Assembly (NCBI RefSeq): GCF_003646465.1
Contig: NZ_QZEX01000006.1
Span: 229,624-293,623, forward strand
Source: Chachezhania antarctica
Lineage (GTDB): Bacteria; Pseudomonadota; Alphaproteobacteria; Rhodobacterales; Rhodobacteraceae
Direction of reading: 5' to 3'
DNA: 64,000 bases
This document shows, in pieces, positions 53,750 to 62,892 of this stretch (position 1 is its first letter; each line of letters starts with the position of its first letter). The notes below the pieces were generated by a model. The model saw nothing but the letters and a program-made list of their open reading frames with translations. It searched no databases and was not told the DNA's origin. Made by a program: the position numbers and the translations under genes.

Positions 53750-55645
53750 TCAGGTGTCGAGAGCGAGGGTCAGCGGCAGGAAACCGTCGGCGTCCACGGG
53801 GTCCGTGCGCACCAGACGGGGGCCCAGATCCGGCAGATAGGGCGCGGCACCGGGGCCGGTCCGGACAAGGACGGTCGTGCCGGGCATGGGGTCGAGCCGC
53901 CACGTGGCCGCCGCCGGCGCGCGCGTCACGTCCGATTCGGCCAGGCTCTGACGCAGGGCGGTGCGGGCGCCGATCCGGGGAACGTCGATCTGCCGCGCCC
54001 CTTTCAGCGCCGCGACATTGCCGCCGCCGGCCGCACGGTAGCCGCTGACGGCCACGGCAAAGCGGGCCTCCATCGCCGCGGGATCGGCCAGGCGAACGCG
54101 GCGCCCGGGACCGGTTTGCGTGCCGTCGGCCAGGAACACGGGCGGGGCCGACAGGTCGATCGTGTAGTCGAGCCCGTGGAGCACGTCGAACTGGTGCCCG
54201 GCCCATGCGGGATCGAGAAGCGGCGCCGCCTGACTGCCGGGCGCCACGCGGCAGAACATCGAGGCGGTCTGTTCCAGCCACAGAACCAGCTCGGCCCCGG
54301 TCAGCAGAAGCACGCTGATGCCTTCGGCAAAGGGGCAGAGATCGGCGACATGGCGTTCGAGGATCGGGCCTTCCGGGATCTCGGTATAATGCAAGGGGCC
54401 GGCCAGCCCGCCGCTGCGCGCGGGCGACACCGCGGCCAGCAATGGCAGGCCGTCCGCCTCGGTCCCCGCCAGATGCGGGGCCAGGGCCGCGATCTGGCTC
54501 GTGGCGATCAGGGCGAGGCTGCTGTCCGGGGCGAAAAGGCTGAAATAGCCGTGGATCGGTATCGCGGTGTGCCCGACAGGCCGGGACATCAGCTGGCGTG
54601 TCCGCGCATGGGCGGGTGCCAGGAAGGCCGCCAGATCCGCATCCCCGGTTTCCGCGCCCTCCGGGGCGGGCGGCACCCGGACGATCCGCGATGCCGCCCG
54701 CAAGGGCTGCCATGCGCCGGTCGCGTCTGGCTCCAGCGCAAGGTCGATGATGCCGAGCGCACGGCCGTTGGAGCCGGGCATGACCACCGGCGTGCCGTGC
54801 ACGAGCCCGGTTTCCGCTTCGACATGGGGCAGGCCGTCGTGGTCCGGCCCGGGCAGGTAGCGGTGGGTGTGCCCCGCGACAATGGCGTCGATGTCGGGCA
54901 GCGCGGCCAGCGGGATGACGGCGTTTTCCATCAGCGGAGCGACCTTGGCGGGGCCGAGCCCGGTATGGGCGAGCGCCAGCACCACGTCGCAACCTTCCGC
55001 CTTCAGCATCGCCGCCACCTCGCGGCCCGCCGCCACGATGTCGCCGACCTCGAGCCGGCCTTCGGTGGCGTGGGCCGTCCATGTGCGCGTCGGCGGCGGC
55101 AGGAGCGACAGGAGGCCTATCTTCACGCGCACCGGCCCGGTATCCGTCTGGGCCGTCGTCCCGATGATCGCGTGCCGGGCGAAGGGCGGCCCGGCGGTGC
55201 GGCCCGGCATGGGCGTGACGCTGAGGTTCGAACAGATCACCGGGCAGGGGGCCTCCGCCAGCACGCGGGCCAGCGCCTCCAGCCCGAAGTCGAAATCGTG
55301 ATTGCCCAGCCCCAGCGCATCGTAGCCCAGCCGGGCAAAGGCAAGCATGGCCGGGTGGGGGGGCGCGTCATCCTCGTCGCAATCAAGGTCGGAAAACGGG
55401 GCGGCGGCCACGTCGCCCATCGGCGTGCCCTGCAACACGTCACCATTGTCGACCAGCAAGACCGCCGCGCCGCCTGCCTCCGCCTCTGCCCGGGCGCGGG
55501 CGATCAGCGGGGCCAGGCGCGTCAGCCCGCCCGCCGGCTCCGGCTTGTCGGTGAAATAATTGTGGTCTGTCAGGTGCATGTGCAGGTCGGTCGTGGCCAG
55601 TATCCGCAGTTTTGGAGCGGCAGCCTCGGCCCTGGTGGCCGGCAT
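53750..55645 (-). CDS. 5'-nucleotidase / 2',3'-cyclic-nucleotide phosphodiesterase-like protein
   Basis: 631 residues. Calcineurin-like metallophosphatase domain (ILATTDLHMHL, VDNGDVLQGTP, GLGNHDFDFG, IVAGHTHRYL) and a C-terminal 5'-nucleotidase domain (GLDYTIDLS, FAVAVSGYRAAGGGN). This is the CpdB architecture, but no signal peptide is visible from the ATG at 55645 (MPATRAEAAAP), which has AAGGTGA upstream. Either it is cytoplasmic, or the start is upstream (ORF open to 55747, without a convincing signal peptide either). Confidence 0.9.
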   Translation of the reverse strand: MPATRAEAAAPKLRILATTDLHMHLTDHNYFTDKPEPAGGLTRLAPLIARARAEAEAGGAAVLLVDNGDVLQGTPMGDVAAAPFSDLDCDEDDAPPHPAMLAFARLGYDALGLGNHDFDFGLEALARVLAEAPCPVICSNLSVTPMPGRTAGPPFARHAIIGTTAQTDTGPVRVKIGLLSLLPPPTRTWTAHATEGRLEVGDIVAAGREVAAMLKAEGCDVVLALAHTGLGPAKVAPLMENAVIPLAALPDIDAIVAGHTHRYLPGPDHDGLPHVEAETGLVHGTPVVMPGSNGRALGIIDLALEPDATGAWQPLRAASRIVRVPPAPEGAETGDADLAAFLAPAHARTRQLMSRPVGHTAIPIHGYFSLFAPDSSLALIATSQIAALAPHLAGTEADGLPLLAAVSPARSGGLAGPLHYTEIPEGPILERHVADLCPFAEGISVLLLTGAELVLWLEQTASMFCRVAPGSQAAPLLDPAWAGHQFDVLHGLDYTIDLSAPPVFLADGTQTGPGRRVRLADPAAMEARFAVAVSGYRAAGGGNVAALKGARQIDVPRIGARTALRQSLAESDVTRAPAAATWRLDPMPGTTVLVRTGPGAAPYLPDLGPRLVRTDPVDADGFLPLTLALDT

Positions 55646-55797
55646 GTCACCTTGCTTCGTCAAATCATGGTTCCGTTCGCGATCCCGGTACGGGATGCTT
55701 CCCGGCAAGCCTAACCGGGAACTGGGCAACAGGCCAACCGGTTGCATGCATCATCGTCACGTCGCTGTGGCGGCGGGGGACCAACTGCGCTAGCTCT

Positions 55798-55841
55798 CGG
55801 TCGGATACGACCGGCAACATCCCGGTCGGATACGACCGGCA
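55798..55841. promoter_or_regulatory. Two direct copies of a palindromic 19-bp box upstream of nudC
   Basis: CGGTCGGATACGACCGGCA occurs at 55798-55816 and 55823-55841, 25 bp apart. Each contains inverted arms CGGTCG and CGACCG around GATA. Two and a half helical turns between boxes; placed 42 bases before the nudC start. Looks like a paired operator. Confidence 0.55.
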
Positions 55842-55882
55842 GCACAGACCGGCCGGGCAGCACTGCGGGAAAGGAGCGCCAG

Positions 55883-56866
55883 ATGAAACATGCCGAAACG
55901 GTGACCTTCGGCGGATCGGGCTTCGACCGCGCGGCCCATATCCGCAACGATCCCGCAGCCCTTGAGGCCGAACGCGCCCACCCGCGGGCGGCGGCCCTTC
56001 TGATCTGGCGCGGCAAGCCCATGGTGACAGGCGGCGACGCGCCGCAACTGGCGCTGGTGCCGATGCAGCATCCGCTCCTGTCCTCGGGCCTTGGCCGCAC
56101 GGTGCGCGACCCGGTCTTCCTGGGACGCGAGGAGGACGGTTCGCCGCTCTTTGCCTGCGACATTTCCGGGTGGGAGCCCGAGGGTCAGGACCTGTCCGCG
56201 GTGGGCCAGTTCGTCGACCCCTCGCTGCAGCACCACCCGGCCTTTCCCGACGATTGCGTGTTCATCGAGATCCGCCGCGCCATGACCAGCCTTTCGCCCC
56301 GCGACGCAGAGCTGATGGCGATGGCCAAGGCGGTGATCAGCTGGCACGAGATCCACCCGTTCTGCGCGCGCTGCGGCGCGGCCAGCGACATCACCCATGG
56401 CGGCTGGCAACGCATCTGCCCGGCCTGCGGCGGGCATCACTTCCCGCGCACCGATCCCGTGGTGATCATGCTGATCCTCGACGGCGAAGACGTCCTGCTG
56501 GGCCGCGCGCCCAGCTGGCCCGACGGCATGTATTCCCTGCTGGCCGGCTTCGTCGAACCGGGCGAGACGCTGGAAGCCGCTGTCCGCCGCGAGGTGTTCG
56601 AGGAATCGGGCGTCGAAGTGGGCGAGGTGGGCTACCTGTCCAGCCAGCCATGGCCCTTCCCGGCGTCCCTGATGTTCGGCTGCGTGGGCCATGCGAAAAG
56701 CCGCGAGATCAAGATCGACGAGGTCGAGCTGTCGGACGCCCGCTGGGTCAGCCGGTCCGAGATGGTCGAGGTCTTCGCCGGCCAGCACCCCGATATCCGC
56801 CCCCCGCGACATGGTGCCATCGCGCAGTTCCTGCTGAAGAACTGGGTCGCCGATACGCTGGACTGA
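55883..56866 (+). CDS. nudC: NAD+ diphosphatase / RNA decapping enzyme NudC
   Basis: 327 residues. N-terminal domain, zinc ribbon (CARCGAASDITHGGWQRICPACG), Nudix box GFVEPGETLEAAVRREVFEESG and the NudC-specific SQPWPFPAS. It cleaves NADH/NAD+ and removes NAD caps from RNA. ATG 55883 follows AAGGAG. Confidence 0.96.
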   Translation: MKHAETVTFGGSGFDRAAHIRNDPAALEAERAHPRAAALLIWRGKPMVTGGDAPQLALVPMQHPLLSSGLGRTVRDPVFLGREEDGSPLFACDISGWEPEGQDLSAVGQFVDPSLQHHPAFPDDCVFIEIRRAMTSLSPRDAELMAMAKAVISWHEIHPFCARCGAASDITHGGWQRICPACGGHHFPRTDPVVIMLILDGEDVLLGRAPSWPDGMYSLLAGFVEPGETLEAAVRREVFEESGVEVGEVGYLSSQPWPFPASLMFGCVGHAKSREIKIDEVELSDARWVSRSEMVEVFAGQHPDIRPPRHGAIAQFLLKNWVADTLD

Positions 56867-56919
56867 CCCGGCGAAACCCGCGATAACACTCTGGTTTGAA
56901 ACGCGGCGGGGCGGACTGG

Positions 56920-57375
56920 ATGGAATTTTCGGCAACGGAAGATATCGATGCGCCGATGGAGCGCGTGTTCGAGCTTCTTTCCGATTTCGACCATTACGAA
57001 CGCCAGGCCATCCGCCGCGGGATCGATGTCCGCCGGATTTCGGCCGCGTCGTCGGGCCCGTTGGGCCGGGCATGGGACGCGCGGTTCGACCTGCGCGGGC
57101 GCCCGCGCGAACTGCGGCTGGATCTGGTGCGGGAAGAGACGCCGCAGGGCCTGACCTTCGCGGCGGTCAGCAACGGGATTTCCGCCTCGATGGAGATCGA
57201 CCTGATCGCGCTCTCGTCGCGCCGCACGCGGATGACGGCGGTTCTGAAGGTCGAACCGCGCACCTTTTCCGCCCGGCTGATGTTGCAACCCGTCCGTCTG
57301 GGCCAGCGCAAGATGACCCGCCGCTACCGGCAGCGGGTCGGCGAATTCGCAAAGCTCCTGGAAGGCCGGGCCTGA
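56920..57375 (+). CDS. SRPBCC (START-like) protein
   Basis: 151 residues. Begins MEFSATEDIDAPMERVFELLSDFDHYE, the typical start of polyketide-cyclase/START-like folds. Basic C-terminus. An in-frame TTG at 56896 is a weaker start. Ligand unknown. Confidence 0.82.
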   Translation: MEFSATEDIDAPMERVFELLSDFDHYERQAIRRGIDVRRISAASSGPLGRAWDARFDLRGRPRELRLDLVREETPQGLTFAAVSNGISASMEIDLIALSSRRTRMTAVLKVEPRTFSARLMLQPVRLGQRKMTRRYRQRVGEFAKLLEGRA

Positions 57376-57420
57376 GTTTCGGGGCCTGAGTTTTTGGGCG
57401 CCCGGGCCTGGCGGTCTTCC

Positions 57421-58641
57421 CTATTCCATCGCAAGGATGGTGTTGCGCACCACCGGGTAGATCTCGTTGTTCCACTTGCTGCCGTTGAACACGCCGTAAT
57501 GCCCGACATTGGCCTGCAGGTGGTGCCGCTTCAGGTGCGGCCGCAGCGACGAACACAGGTCATGCGCCGCACTGGTCTGGCCCAGCCCGCAGATATCGTC
57601 GCGCCCGCCTTCCACCGTCAGAAGCGATGTGTTGCGGATCGCTCCCGGGTTCACCTTGCGGCCCTTGTAGGTGAATTCCCCCGTTGCCAGGTCCGCCTTC
57701 TGGAATACCCGGTCGATGGTCTCGATGTAGAATTCCTCGGTCAGGTCCAGCACGGCGAAATACTCGTCGTAAAAGTCCTTGATCCGCGTGGCTTCCTCGA
57801 CCTCTCCGGCCGCGAGATGCTTGTAGAGCTTCTGATGCTGCGACTGGTGCCGGTCCATGTTCATCGCCATGAAGGCGGTCAGCTGCACGAACCCGGGATA
57901 GACCTTCCGCCCGCCGCCGGGAAAGCGGTGGGGCACGGTGTGGATGACGTTGTTCTTGAACCAGTCCAGCGGTTTCTGGAACGCCAGTTCATTCACCTCG
58001 GTCGGGCTTTGGAAAACGTCGATGGGGCCCGCCATCAGCGTCATCGAAAGCGGCGTGGCGGGGTTCTTTTCCTCCGACATCACGGCCACGGCGGCCAGCG
58101 CCTGCACGCAGGGCTGACAGACGGCAACCATGTGACCGCCGGGGCCGATCTCCTCCATGAAGCGCATCAGGTATTCGACATATTCGTCGACCCCGAACCG
58201 CCCCGCATCCCGCGGCACGTCGCGGGCGTTCTTCCAGTCGGTGATGTAGACCTCGTGATCCTGCAGCAGCGTGCGCACCGTGCCGGCCAGCAGCGTCGCG
58301 AAATGGCCCGACAGCGGCGCCGTGACCAGGACCTTGGGCTGCGGCGTGTCGATATCGCGTTTGAAATGAAGCAGTTGCCCGAAGGGAAGGTCCAGTGCGA
58401 CCTCCTCGGTCACGCGGACATCGCGATTGCCGATCCGCACCTTTTCGATGCCGAAGGATGGCCGGGTGTGGCTCAGCTGGAACCGCGAGATCATCTCCAT
58501 CAGTGCTGCGTTGCGGCGAAAGATGCCGGCGAACGGACCCGCGGAATTGGGGTTGAAGGATAGCCCGAACAGGGCGGAGTTTCGCAAAGGGGTGATGAAA
58601 TCATCAAACCCCTGGTAAGTTGCATAAAGCACGACGCACAT
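57421..58641 (-). CDS. phaZ: Intracellular polyhydroxyalkanoate depolymerase
   Basis: 406 residues. The catalytic Cys-nucleophile region of intracellular PhaZ is seen as VAVCQPCVQALAAVAVM, with the N-terminal PHB_depo block (LLHFKRD, KVLVTAPLSGHFATLLAGTVRTLL) and the C-terminal VGHYGVFNGSKWNNEIYP containing the active His. It mobilises PHB stored as carbon reserve. Start ATG 58641 follows AAGGAG; the frame extends to 58692. Confidence 0.95.
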   Translation of the reverse strand: MCVVLYATYQGFDDFITPLRNSALFGLSFNPNSAGPFAGIFRRNAALMEMISRFQLSHTRPSFGIEKVRIGNRDVRVTEEVALDLPFGQLLHFKRDIDTPQPKVLVTAPLSGHFATLLAGTVRTLLQDHEVYITDWKNARDVPRDAGRFGVDEYVEYLMRFMEEIGPGGHMVAVCQPCVQALAAVAVMSEEKNPATPLSMTLMAGPIDVFQSPTEVNELAFQKPLDWFKNNVIHTVPHRFPGGGRKVYPGFVQLTAFMAMNMDRHQSQHQKLYKHLAAGEVEEATRIKDFYDEYFAVLDLTEEFYIETIDRVFQKADLATGEFTYKGRKVNPGAIRNTSLLTVEGGRDDICGLGQTSAAHDLCSSLRPHLKRHHLQANVGHYGVFNGSKWNNEIYPVVRNTILAME

Positions 58642-58734
58642 TTCTCCTTCTTCTGGAAAAAGGCTAGCCACAGCCCAAACCGAATGCGACAAAAATTTGA
58701 ACTTACGCTGCGGTGCGGCGAGGCGGGAGGGCCG

Positions 58735-59391
58735 ATGTCAGACGCGACGCTTACTATTTCATCCAAAAACTATTCGTCCTGGTCCCTGCGCGGGTGGCTC
58801 CTGTGCAAGATGTCGGGAATCGCCTTCGTCGAACAGATGGTGGACCCGGAAGATGCGTCCTACCGGCAGGAACTGCTGCTCCTGTCGCCCTCGGTGCGGG
58901 TGCCGCGGCTGGTTCATGGCGACATCGCGGTGTGGGACACGCTGTCCATCGCCCAGTACCTGCACGAGGTCTTCCCCGACGCGGGCCTGTTCCCCGCCGA
59001 TCCGAAGCAGCGCGCGCTCTGCCGGTCGGTGTCGGGAGAGATGCATTCCGGCTTCTACAACCTGCGCTCGGCGCTGCCGATGAACCTCAAGGCGCGCCAT
59101 CCCAGCTTCAAGATCTTCTCGGGCGCGCGTCCCGATATCGAGCGGGTGAAGGAGATCTGGCACCAGTGCCTCGAAACCTCCGGTGGTCCGTTCCTGTTCG
59201 GGGCCGAGCCCACGGTGGCCGACGCGATGTACGCCCCCGTCTGCACGCGGTTTCATACCTATTCGGTGGAACTGGACGACACGCTCACCGCCTATTGCGA
59301 CACGATCCGGTCGTGGCCGCTGATGGTCGAATGGACAGACGGCGCCGTGGCGGAACCGGAAGCGATCTTGGAACTGGAAGTGGAATTCTGA
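58735..59391 (+). CDS. Glutathione S-transferase family protein
   Basis: 218 residues. N-terminal thioredoxin-like fold with the start TLTISSKNYSSWSLRGWLLCKMSG (the SxxS pattern of this group), VRVPRLVHGDIAVWDTLSIAQYL, and the helical C-terminal domain with GGPFLFGAEPTVADAMYAPV. ATG 58735 follows GGGAGG. Divergent from phaZ. Substrate unknown. Confidence 0.9.
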   Translation: MSDATLTISSKNYSSWSLRGWLLCKMSGIAFVEQMVDPEDASYRQELLLLSPSVRVPRLVHGDIAVWDTLSIAQYLHEVFPDAGLFPADPKQRALCRSVSGEMHSGFYNLRSALPMNLKARHPSFKIFSGARPDIERVKEIWHQCLETSGGPFLFGAEPTVADAMYAPVCTRFHTYSVELDDTLTAYCDTIRSWPLMVEWTDGAVAEPEAILELEVEF

Positions 59392-59468
59392 GGCGGAGGC
59401 CGAAAGCGGCCTCTCGCTGCCCTCTACCCCAAGGTCGCCACACGTGCGACGCTGCCGCGACAGGGCTT

Positions 59469-59558
59469 GCTGCCCTCCGGATCGGGAGGGCAGCTGTCAT
59501 ATCGATTGGGTAGGACCATCCCACGCTCTGCGTCTCTGACGCAAAGGTCGTGGGATGG
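59469..59558. repeat. Pair of stable hairpins after the GST gene
   Basis: First hairpin: GCTGCCCTCC (59469-59478)/GGAGGGCAGC-like arm (59485-59494). Second: CCATCCCACG (59516-59525)/CGTGGGATGG (59549-59558), enclosing a smaller GCGTC/GACGC stem. No T-run. Could be terminators of the convergent genes or a structured RNA. Confidence 0.6.
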
Positions 59559-59635
59559 AGCTGTCCGGGTATAGGGGCAGTCCGCTCAGCAAAGCCTGCA
59601 TAGGCCATATGTGAACAGCTGACCCCCATATTGAG

Positions 59636-60130
59636 TCAGGCCGCGGCCTTGTTGACGCCACCGGTCGCGATCTCGGTCATGCGGCGGTCGCCGTCATAGG
59701 TCTCGTCCAGGCATTCCTGCAGCACGGCCCCGTCTTCGTCCTTGCCCAGACGATTGGCGAAGGCGACAAGGCAGCCATACCCGGCCAGCGCGTAATGAAC
59801 CATCCGCTGGTACTGCGTGATGATCATCGCGTCGCGCGCATCGTCGTCGCCGAACTCTTCATCCAGCGCATGGGCCTTGGCTTCGGCAACAAGACCTTCC
59901 ATGCCCTTGCAATGCTCGCCGGTCGGCTTGATGCCATGGGCGTTGCAGATCTCGGACACCTTCTCCATCCCGTCGCTGATGCCGTTCGACCCCGCGATCA
60001 GGGCTTCGGACAGCTCCTTGTTCTTGGCAGCGCGGCCAAGGGCGACCACCACGTCCAGCGACTGCTTGTTGGCGCTGTAGAGGTCCTGCAGCTGGTCATG
60101 GTACACGTCTTTGAGGCTGTTCATCGGCAT
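59636..60130 (-). CDS. DUF892 ferritin-like protein (YciE/YciF type)
   Basis: 164 residues, all-helical. Begins MPMNSLKDVYHDQLQDLYSANKQSLDVV, typical of the DUF892 di-iron-like bundle, with the second helix pair containing EKVSEICNAHGIKPTGEHCKGMEGLV. Stress-related in enterobacteria; the mechanism is unknown. ATG 60130 follows AAGGGG. Confidence 0.9.
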   Translation of the reverse strand: MPMNSLKDVYHDQLQDLYSANKQSLDVVVALGRAAKNKELSEALIAGSNGISDGMEKVSEICNAHGIKPTGEHCKGMEGLVAEAKAHALDEEFGDDDARDAMIITQYQRMVHYALAGYGCLVAFANRLGKDEDGAVLQECLDETYDGDRRMTEIATGGVNKAAA

Positions 60131-60817
60131 ATCGATCCCCTTCGTGATGCGATTTCTGTTGCCGAGACAACGCGTCAAAGCCGTATTGCGTTCCATCCGG
60201 TCTGCGCCCGCCGCAGGGGATGCACAGTAGCCCCTGTCCGCACGCGGTTCCCTGCATCCGTGGAGGAACTGCATGACACGCTCGCCGCGATAGCTGTCGG
60301 AACGTCACGACCGGCCCAGACCGGACCTTCAGCGTCCGCTCACGAAGCTTCGGCACAGCCCCGCGAAGCCGCCGTTCACCTGCGCTTGCCGAGCCGGGCG
60401 GGGGTGGGACGTCGTAGGTGCAGGCACATTGATCGATTGTGCTGAGCGCAGCGAGCTACAGGTCCGCCGTCCAAACTGTTGAACAGGTCCGCCGTCCAAA
60501 CTGTTGAAACGTCCTGACCAAGCCCGACCATCTTTCGTGCGAATGGCGTCTTACGCCCGTTCCAGCAGCCCAAAGCTGAACGTGATTGCCGATGTTCAAG
60601 AGGGAAGGGCAAGTTCGCTAACACTACCCAAATTGGCAACCGCTGAAGGGCGAATCGCGCGCCGAGGAACTTGTCACTCGTGCAAGACGTGTTTGCGAAG
60701 TAGATTGACTCCCACATAGAAACGTCGATACTCGTGAAACGCTCGGCACCTTCAGAAGAGATGTCCCAAATGCCCAAGATTTTTGAAATGAATCAATAAA
60801 AATACGACGAGGAATCG
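60131..60817. other. Long gene-free, repeat-bearing region before the FRG/DUF262 pair
   Basis: About 690 bases. No ORF has protein character. It includes a perfect 25-bp tandem duplication (60459-60508) and becomes A+T-rich from about 60700. It marks the left edge of the probable acquired segment. Confidence 0.6.
60459..60508. repeat. Perfect tandem duplication of a 25-bp unit
   Basis: The unit CAGGTCCGCCGTCCAAAC followed by TGTTGAA occurs at 60459-60483 and again at 60484-60508 without mismatch. Possible remnant of an insertion end or slippage. Confidence 0.8.
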
Positions 60818-61555
60818 ATGTCAGACATAGCTATTTCAAAAATAGGGGAGCTGTCGGATGAGATCGCAAAGATTAAAGACGAATATGACGGGCCGCTTTG
60901 GTATCGCGGGCATGGAAACGCGGCTTGGGCTCTTATTCCGGGATACTATCGCACTGGGAAAAAAGTCTCGGAACACTCTCTGCTAATTAAATTCCGTCAA
61001 AGTGCGACGATGCTAGTGGAAAAGCCTCCGATTGATTCATTTGATTGGCTGTTTTTGATGCAGCATTATGGGGTGCCCACTCGTTTACTTGATTGGACGG
61101 AAAGTCCATTGGTGGCATTGTACTTTTGTGTGAATTCTGAGCCCAATGAAGAAGGAGCGATCTGGGCGCTGAAACCATCCAATCTTAACAGGATTGCCAG
61201 AATCCACGCGAAAGATGACGATGGTTTCATACCCTCATTTCAAGATGAAGAACTAACTCCATACAAGATCGAAAACATGAGGGGCCACAGCGTCGTTGAA
61301 CTTCCTCCGGTCGCGACAATCGCAAGCCGGAATAACCCAAGAATCCAGGCGCAGCTCGGCGCGTTCACAATTCATCACATAGAGAATAATCCAATTGAGA
61401 GCCTTGGCGATAGAAGCCATGTAGCGCGAATTCTGGTTAGCGCCGAAGCAAAAGCGGAGCTTCGAACTGAGTTGGAACTACTCGGCTTTACAAAGTTTCA
61501 GATGTTCCCAGAGCTTGCTAGTGTCGGCGATCTGATACGGGAGAGCTTGAAATGA
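60818..61555 (+). CDS. FRG-domain protein
   Basis: 245 residues. FRG domain pattern: LWYRGHG (residues 28-33, the family's F/Y-R-G), then QHYGVPTRLLDWTESPLVALYF (82-103). FRG proteins are poorly characterised and often lie in mobile or defence loci. The codon use is clearly more A+T-rich than in the flanking genome. Stop overlaps the start of the DUF262 gene by 4 bases, so they are translated together. No signal or membrane segment. Confidence 0.85.
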   Translation: MSDIAISKIGELSDEIAKIKDEYDGPLWYRGHGNAAWALIPGYYRTGKKVSEHSLLIKFRQSATMLVEKPPIDSFDWLFLMQHYGVPTRLLDWTESPLVALYFCVNSEPNEEGAIWALKPSNLNRIARIHAKDDDGFIPSFQDEELTPYKIENMRGHSVVELPPVATIASRNNPRIQAQLGAFTIHHIENNPIESLGDRSHVARILVSAEAKAELRTELELLGFTKFQMFPELASVGDLIRESLK

Positions 61556-62661
61556 GCTTCATTGAAACATACGAGATGAAGGACAGCACGGCTATGTTGC
61601 TGTTCAGCGAGCGTGATGAAATTCAAACCGATCCAGACTATCAGAGAATGGGGGGGGTTTGGACGCTCGAAAAGCGTCAGCTACTCATTGATTCAATAGT
61701 AAATGGCTATGATCTCCCCAAGATCTATTTTCATGAACTTAGTCGCGAAACTGCTACCAAGACCGGGTTTAGGTATGCAATCATCGATGGTCGGCAACGG
61801 CTCGAAACGATTTGGCAGTTCATGGAAGACAGGTTTTCATTGTCATCAGACATCATGTATCAAAGAGATCCCGAAATTGATCTCGGAGGGCTGCGATATA
61901 GCGATATAGCCAAAGAGCATCCTCGCCTCCGGGTGAAATTTGACTCATTTGTTCTTCCAGTTGTCATCGTGCGTACAGAAGACGATGAAATCGATTTGAT
62001 CGAGGACATGTTCTCGCGGCTCAACGAAGCTGTCCCTCTCAATGCTGCCGAAAAGCGGAATGCGTTTGGCGGCGATTTCGTGAAAGCGATTACTGAAGTT
62101 TCGATGCATGAATTCTTCACAGATAGAGTGCGATTCGGGAATAAGCGTTACCAGCACCGTGAAGTTGCCGCTCGCCTTATGCTTACTGAGCATAACGTTT
62201 TTTCACATGGAAGACTTATCGACACAAAAAAAGTTTATCTCGATCAGATCACTCACGAATTTAAGAAAGATTCGGACGGCACAGTCCCTGAATTATCCCA
62301 GCGTGTAAAGGACACTCTGAACTTGATGTGCAGTGAATTTCACCGGAACGATGAGCTACTAATGGCTCAAGGCGTCATGGTAGTCTACTATCTTGTATTC
62401 CAACGGGCGGCATCATCAGGTGAGCTGCAGAAAGTTTCAAGGCGATCGCTAATTGATTTTCGCGAAGAGCTGAGACGCAACAGGCAGCGTGCGGAGCACG
62501 ACTATACAAGCTCGAGCTTCGATTATCTTGAATTTGATCGCCTTAATCAGCAGGGAACGAACGATGCGTCGAGTATTCGAGAGAGGTTCCGAATTCTCGC
62601 GAATTTCTTGGAGCTGCGGGAACCAGAAAATCTCCATTTCTCGGGACGTGAGGAATTTTGA
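61552..62661 (+). CDS. DUF262-domain protein (GmrS/ParB-like NTPase fold)
   Basis: 369 residues. DUF262 features: PDYQRMGGVWTLEKRQLLIDSI (about 28-49) and the ParB/Srx-like catalytic motif IDGRQR (78-83; usually DGQQR), then SRLNEAVPLNAAEKRNA. Unlike GmrSD-type restriction enzymes it has no C-terminal DUF1524 HNH nuclease. The C-terminal third is charged and helical. A+T-rich like its partner; together they look like a two-gene mobile, possibly antiphage, module. Function unproven. Confidence 0.85.
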   Translation: MSFIETYEMKDSTAMLLFSERDEIQTDPDYQRMGGVWTLEKRQLLIDSIVNGYDLPKIYFHELSRETATKTGFRYAIIDGRQRLETIWQFMEDRFSLSSDIMYQRDPEIDLGGLRYSDIAKEHPRLRVKFDSFVLPVVIVRTEDDEIDLIEDMFSRLNEAVPLNAAEKRNAFGGDFVKAITEVSMHEFFTDRVRFGNKRYQHREVAARLMLTEHNVFSHGRLIDTKKVYLDQITHEFKKDSDGTVPELSQRVKDTLNLMCSEFHRNDELLMAQGVMVVYYLVFQRAASSGELQKVSRRSLIDFREELRRNRQRAEHDYTSSSFDYLEFDRLNQQGTNDASSIRERFRILANFLELREPENLHFSGREEF

Positions 62662-62892
62662 ATACGTAGCCGATTGCCACGGGGGCCGCCGAAAGGGTAG
62701 CCATTAAGCATTCGCGAAACAACTATTTCGAATAGCATCCGATGCGGCAACTATTCTTTTTGTCTGGCATCAACTGCGTTGGGTCGCATAAATCTCTGGT
62801 GACTGTAAGGCGCTCCTAAACTTTTGCGAATGCCGCTATCTTCCGAATAGCTGACATCGGCGCATAGCGCAGCGAATGACCGCTTTCCGCCC

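Noticed and set aside
60504-60719. 71-residue ORF upstream of the FRG gene
   Set aside because: Starts at the tandem duplication, has no ribosome binding site and no recognisable pattern.
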